Shown piece by piece: positions 14,051 through 16,762 of a stretch of DNA of 16,762 bases. Origin of the DNA: Dehalococcoidales bacterium (GTDB lineage Bacteria; Chloroflexota; Dehalococcoidia; Dehalococcoidales; UBA5760). Location: assembly GCA_016931015.1 (NCBI GenBank), contig JAFGFP010000017.1, positions 1 through 16,762 of the forward strand, written 5' to 3'. The stretch's first letter is position 1. Each line of letters begins with the position of its first letter. The position numbers and the translations under genes were made by a program. The notes beneath the pieces were generated by a model. The model saw only the letters and a list, made by a program, of their open reading frames with translations, was not told the DNA's origin and did no database searches.

Positions 14051-14425
14051 ATGTGGGGTGAACAGTGGCTTAGAGAATCAAGGCATTATGCCTTAGTCTG
14101 TAATGAGGGGAGGGCGTGGGCGAATAACTTGGTGGTCATGAAGGCTTTACCCAACGGACTGGACTTATCGCGCTGTGGCTTCTCGGTCAGCCGACGGGTG
14201 GGTAAAGCAGTAAGCCGAAATAGGGTTAAGCGCCGGCTTCGTGAAATATTACGCGCCGCACCGCTTTCGTCTGGGTGGGACATCGTTTTTATCGCCCGCC
14301 CGGCGGCCGACACCAGCTTCGCAAGTCTCGAGAAGTCCGTTACCGGTCTGCTCTTTAGGGCCGGTCTGGTGAGGAAACCGGTAGGGGTTACGGCTAAAGA
14401 CGGAGGGTCTGGGGTTTCGGCCTGA
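14051..14425 (+). CDS. rnpA: Ribonuclease P protein component
   Basis: This 124-residue basic protein helps the RNase P RNA cut tRNA leaders. The signature RVGKAVSRNRVKRRLREILR is fully present, preceded by LSRCGFSVS and followed by GWDIVFIARPAA. The N-terminal part LRESRHYALVCNEGRAWAN matches the usual R-x-F...EGR region loosely. I chose ATG 14051 because AGGAGG (14039-14044) lies 6 bases upstream, an ideal site. An in-frame TTG at 14006 would add 15 residues but has no such site. The gap to rpmH is 165 bases. It ends 6 bases before yidD. The first helix is short compared with typical RnpA. Confidence 0.93.
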   Translation: MWGEQWLRESRHYALVCNEGRAWANNLVVMKALPNGLDLSRCGFSVSRRVGKAVSRNRVKRRLREILRAAPLSSGWDIVFIARPAADTSFASLEKSVTGLLFRAGLVRKPVGVTAKDGGSGVSA

Positions 14426-14431
14426 GGTAAT

Positions 14432-14671
14432 ATGAAGAAACTGGCTTTAAAGCTTATCAGGCTCTATCAGGGGACTATCTCACGGTCGAGGCCGCCCTGC
14501 TGCCGCTATTTCCCCAGCTGCTCTCATTACACCTACGAGGCTATTGAGAGGTTCGGGGTCTTTAAGGGGGTATGGTTGGGGATGAAGCGGATCGCCCGCT
14601 GCCACCCTCTCTGCGCCGGGGGTTACGACCCGGTGCCTAACAAATGGCGTTTTATAGGAGTGAGTAAATAG
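14432..14671 (+). CDS. yidD: Membrane protein insertion efficiency factor YidD
   Basis: This 79-residue YidD-family protein (DUF37) is peripheral to the inner membrane and aids YidC-dependent insertion. Conserved blocks: LIRLYQGTISRSRPPCCRYF, PSCSHYTYEAIERFG, GVWLGMKRIARCHPL and GGYDPVP. The cysteines of CCRYFPSCS and RCHPLC are retained. The ATG at 14432 follows the rnpA stop by 6 bases, and the stop abuts the TTG of the next gene. The place between rnpA and yidC is the classic one, apart from the lipoprotein gene inserted after it. Confidence 0.96.
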   Translation: MKKLALKLIRLYQGTISRSRPPCCRYFPSCSHYTYEAIERFGVFKGVWLGMKRIARCHPLCAGGYDPVPNKWRFIGVSK

Positions 14672-15844
14672 TTGCAGATTAAGCGTAGCGGGAAACGGTG
14701 GGGTAAGGTATGGCCGATTCTGGCTCTCCTGGTTACCGCCGCGGTGGTTCTCAGCGGGTGCTATGGCAGCCAGGCCAAGGGCTGGTCCGGTCCGGCGTCC
14801 GCCGATGGCCGTATCTTCGTGGGCTCACTGGATGGCCGGCTGGTAGGGGTTAACGCCAGCGACGGCAGCCCTCTCTGGCTGGACGAAGAAGCGGGCACGC
14901 TGGGAACCTCGGATTCGGGGGTGGCTCTCTACGGCTCTCCCGCTGTGGGCGAGGGGCTGGTCTACCTCGCCGGCTATAACGGAAAAATATATGCCTTCGT
15001 CCCTGAAACGGGCGCTCTGAGGTGGGTCTATCCCCGCGAGGGTAACCTGGGTAGTTCCATCGCCGCCGGCCTGGCGGTAGCTCAGGGCAGGGTCTATTTC
15101 GTCTGCTCCGACGGCAGTATCTATGCCCTCGATGCGGCTACCGGCGATAAATTATGGATGGTTGAGACCGAAAGCAAGATTTGGTCGACACCGACGGTTG
15201 ACGGCGATACGCTGTATGTAGGCTGCTTCGAGAAGAAGCTCTACGCCTTCAATACCGGCGATGGTACCAAGCGCTGGGAGCTTGAGACCGGCGGGGCTAT
15301 CGTGTCGCCGGTACTGGTTTCTGAAGGCACGGTCTATTTCGGCACCTTTGACCGCTACTTTTACGCCGTGGATGCCGCCGGCGGCAGCCTGAAGTGGGGT
15401 TCCGAAGTCATGGGCGGCAAGTGGTTCTGGGCTGAGCCGGTAATCTACAACGGCGTCGTCTATGCCCCCGACCTTGACGGCAAGGTCTATATCCTGGATG
15501 CCGCTAGCGGCGCTGAGGTTACCGGTGCCGTTGAGCTGGATAGTCCCATTAGCTCGGCCCCGGTGATGGTCGGCGATAAGGTCGTTCTGGCTACCGAAGA
15601 CGGTTATGTTTACGCGCTGGATACCGCTAGCTACCAGAAGGGGACCCCCCTGATTGATGTTAAGGAAGAAAGCGGCGAGATTGCTAAAAGCACCAGCCGT
15701 AAGATATATGCCCCGCTCAGTGCCGCTGACGGGGTGGTCTATATCAAGGCTCAGACGGCAAGTGAGGACGTGCTCTACGCGGTGGATGTCGCCGGACGGC
15801 AGTTGCTGTGGAGCCGGTCTTTAGTAAAAAGCGAGGGGGACTAA
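14672..15844 (+). CDS. Lipoprotein with eight-bladed PQQ-like beta-propeller (BamB-like)
   Basis: This 390-residue exported lipoprotein has basic residues 3-12, a hydrophobic stretch 14-28 and the lipobox LSGC with Cys30 as the lipidation site. The rest is a run of eight PQQ-type blades: VGSLDGRLVGVNASDGSPLW, LAGYNGKIYAFVPETGALRW, VCSDGSIYALDAATGDKLW, VGCFEKKLYAFNTGDGTKRW, GTFDRYFYAVDAAGGSLKW, PDLDGKVYILDAASGAEV, ATEDGYVYALDTASY and EDVLYAVDVAGRQLLW. No PQQ dehydrogenase active-site residues are seen, so it is a scaffold like BamB, not an enzyme. The TTG start directly follows the yidD stop, with AGGAG (14657-14661) 10 bases upstream. It lies between yidD and yidC in one operon, which hints at a role in membrane protein insertion or folding outside the membrane. 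Confidence 0.9.
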   Translation: MQIKRSGKRWGKVWPILALLVTAAVVLSGCYGSQAKGWSGPASADGRIFVGSLDGRLVGVNASDGSPLWLDEEAGTLGTSDSGVALYGSPAVGEGLVYLAGYNGKIYAFVPETGALRWVYPREGNLGSSIAAGLAVAQGRVYFVCSDGSIYALDAATGDKLWMVETESKIWSTPTVDGDTLYVGCFEKKLYAFNTGDGTKRWELETGGAIVSPVLVSEGTVYFGTFDRYFYAVDAAGGSLKWGSEVMGGKWFWAEPVIYNGVVYAPDLDGKVYILDAASGAEVTGAVELDSPISSAPVMVGDKVVLATEDGYVYALDTASYQKGTPLIDVKEESGEIAKSTSRKIYAPLSAADGVVYIKAQTASEDVLYAVDVAGRQLLWSRSLVKSEGD

Positions 15845-15847
15845 ATC

Positions 15848-16762
15848 GTGGAGTGGTGGACCGCTGGCCCGGTAGCACTGATGATAAACACCCTGGTGGC
15901 GCTGTCGAGCCAGCTCTTCGGCAGCTTCGGGCTGACGATTATCGTGCTGACGATTATCATCCGTGCCTGTATGTACCCCCTGACCGCGAAGCAGCTCCGC
16001 TCCAGCCGGACCATGCAGGGGCTCCAGCCCAAGCTGGCTGAGCTCCAGAAGAAGTACGCCAAGGACAAGCAGAAGCTGGCTGAGGAGCAGATGAGGCTGT
16101 ACAAGGAGTCCGGGGTAAGCCCGGCCGGCTGTGCGGTGCCGATGCTAATCCAGTTCCCCATCTGGATAGCCCTCTACCAGTCAATCATAAAGGTCTTGGC
16201 GGTAACCCCGGAGGAGTTACTGGGTCTGTCACGGCTGCTCTGGTCGTGGCCGGTGGTGTATTCCGTTTTGCCCTTAAACAGCCAGTTCCTCTGGTTCAAC
16301 CTGGTTTCTCCCAACATAGGGGTCGCCGTTCTGGTCGGGGTTACCATGTGGCTGTCGCAGAAGATGGTCTCGCCTGGCGTCAGCGACCCGCAGCAGAAGG
16401 CCCAGAGCCAGATGATGCTCTGGATGATGCCGCTCATGTTCGGCTTTATCGCCATGAGCCTGCCCAGTGGTCTGGGCGTATACTGGATAACATCGAATAT
16501 TATCAGCATGGTCATGCAGTACTTCATTCTCGGGGGCTGGGGTGGTCTGTCGCGGGGCGGGACTGGCGGCCGTGAGCTGAGAAGCCGTGTTATTCAGGCG
16601 GAAGCCGAAACCCCCCAGGCCGTCGGAAGCGATATCGTTGATTCGAGTTCTACTCCGAAGGAGAGGGTAGATGAGGGAGAGTATGGAGTCAAGCGCCAGC
16701 TCCGTGGAGGAGGCCATAAAGCAAGCCTTAAATCAATTAGGCGTGACTCGGGAAGAGGTAAG
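15848..16762 (+). CDS. yidC: Membrane protein insertase YidC/Oxa1 (runs off the window)
   Basis: This insertase integrates proteins into the cytoplasmic membrane. All 305 codons to the window edge are open. It is the short type without the large periplasmic P1 domain: FGLTIIVLTIIIRACMYPLT (TM1 with the groove Arg39), QPKLAELQKKYAKDKQKLAE (cytoplasmic helical hairpin), VPMLIQFPIWIALYQSI, PNIGVAVLVGVTMWLSQKM, MMLWMMPLMFGFIAMSLPSG and LGVYWITSNIISMVMQYF. From about residue 237 comes a hydrophilic tail ending in a basic stretch (YGVKRQLRGGGHKASLKSIR), the kind that binds ribosomes. The start is GTG 15848 with GAGGGGG (15833-15839) 8 bases upstream, inside the lipoprotein gene's end. There is no lipobox. 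The tail overlaps jag by at least 92 bases. A frameshift placing the stop at TAG 16668-16670 is the alternative. Confidence 0.94.
   Translation, partial: MEWWTAGPVALMINTLVALSSQLFGSFGLTIIVLTIIIRACMYPLTAKQLRSSRTMQGLQPKLAELQKKYAKDKQKLAEEQMRLYKESGVSPAGCAVPMLIQFPIWIALYQSIIKVLAVTPEELLGLSRLLWSWPVVYSVLPLNSQFLWFNLVSPNIGVAVLVGVTMWLSQKMVSPGVSDPQQKAQSQMMLWMMPLMFGFIAMSLPSGLGVYWITSNIISMVMQYFILGGWGGLSRGGTGGRELRSRVIQAEAETPQAVGSDIVDSSSTPKERVDEGEYGVKRQLRGGGHKASLKSIRRDSGRGK
16671..16762 (+). CDS. jag: Start of Jag/KhpB-type RNA-binding protein (partial)
   Basis: Only about 30 codons are in the window: MRESMESSASSVEEAIKQAL then NQLGVTREEV. The pattern SVEEAI..AL..LGV.REEV is the Jag N-terminal domain, which in the full protein precedes KH and R3H RNA-binding domains. 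The gene following yidC is normally jag, which agrees. ATG 16671 has AAGGAG (16658-16663) 7 bases upstream; a second ATG at 16683 is in frame. It is read in a different frame from the yidC tail that overlaps it. Confidence 0.85.
   Translation, partial: MRESMESSASSVEEAIKQALNQLGVTREEV

Noticed and set aside
1..16762. Mobile element, CRISPR array or defence system
   Set aside because: No transposase, integrase, terminal repeats, regularly spaced repeats or known defence domains were seen. The PAS linker repeats are coding and too long-spaced for CRISPR.

Overview
The window looks like chromosomal DNA of a GC-rich, probably monoderm-like bacterium. My best guess is Chloroflexota, perhaps Dehalococcoidia. 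This is inference from gene style: a short Gram-positive-type YidC with a basic tail, a BamB-like lipoprotein beside it, zinc-type S18, a stand-alone PilT and many two-component proteins. No rRNA or marker gene here settles it. Both ends are cut: the last two genes run off the right edge, and the first small gene may start before the left edge.

Layout. (1) 1-1970: an unrecognised small protein converges on lysS (lysyl-tRNA synthetase, minus strand), which has a recognisable sigma-70 promoter at 1942-1970. (2) 1971-8205: a repeat-bearing gap, then a 69-residue MerR-like DNA-binding protein, a very large membrane PAS/GAF histidine kinase, a single-domain receiver and an OmpR-type regulator. The last three genes overlap or abut, and the unit ends in two tandem intrinsic terminators. 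(3) 8206-12093: a secreted subtilisin-like protease with a hairpin-rich leader, a receiver-HD-GYP protein (predicted cyclic-di-GMP phosphodiesterase), a PilT-type ATPase and another single-domain receiver. (4) 12094-12327: a tRNA-Asp gene on the minus strand with encoded CCA and its promoter. (5) 12360-13547: the rpsF-ssb-rpsR operon behind an extended -10 promoter that overlaps a perfect inverted repeat. (6) 13548-16762: rpmH-rnpA-yidD-lipoprotein-yidC-jag, a ribosome/RNase P/membrane-insertion cluster behind a consensus promoter.

How the genes may work together. Regions 2 and 3 form a signalling island: one elaborate sensor kinase with no receiver of its own, four receiver proteins (two with no output domain, one DNA-binding, one HD-GYP), a secreted protease and a pilus-retraction-type motor. 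The simplest reading is a surface-sensing pathway controlling transcription, cyclic-di-GMP and type IV pilus behaviour. No pilin or other pilus assembly gene is present, so that link is inferred from adjacency. Regions 5 and 6 are housekeeping. Their points of interest are an unusual SSB tip, a beta-propeller lipoprotein between yidD and yidC, and a yidC reading frame that continues open through the start of jag.

No insertion sequence, CRISPR array, phage gene or rRNA was seen. No clearly novel defence or mobile system is present.
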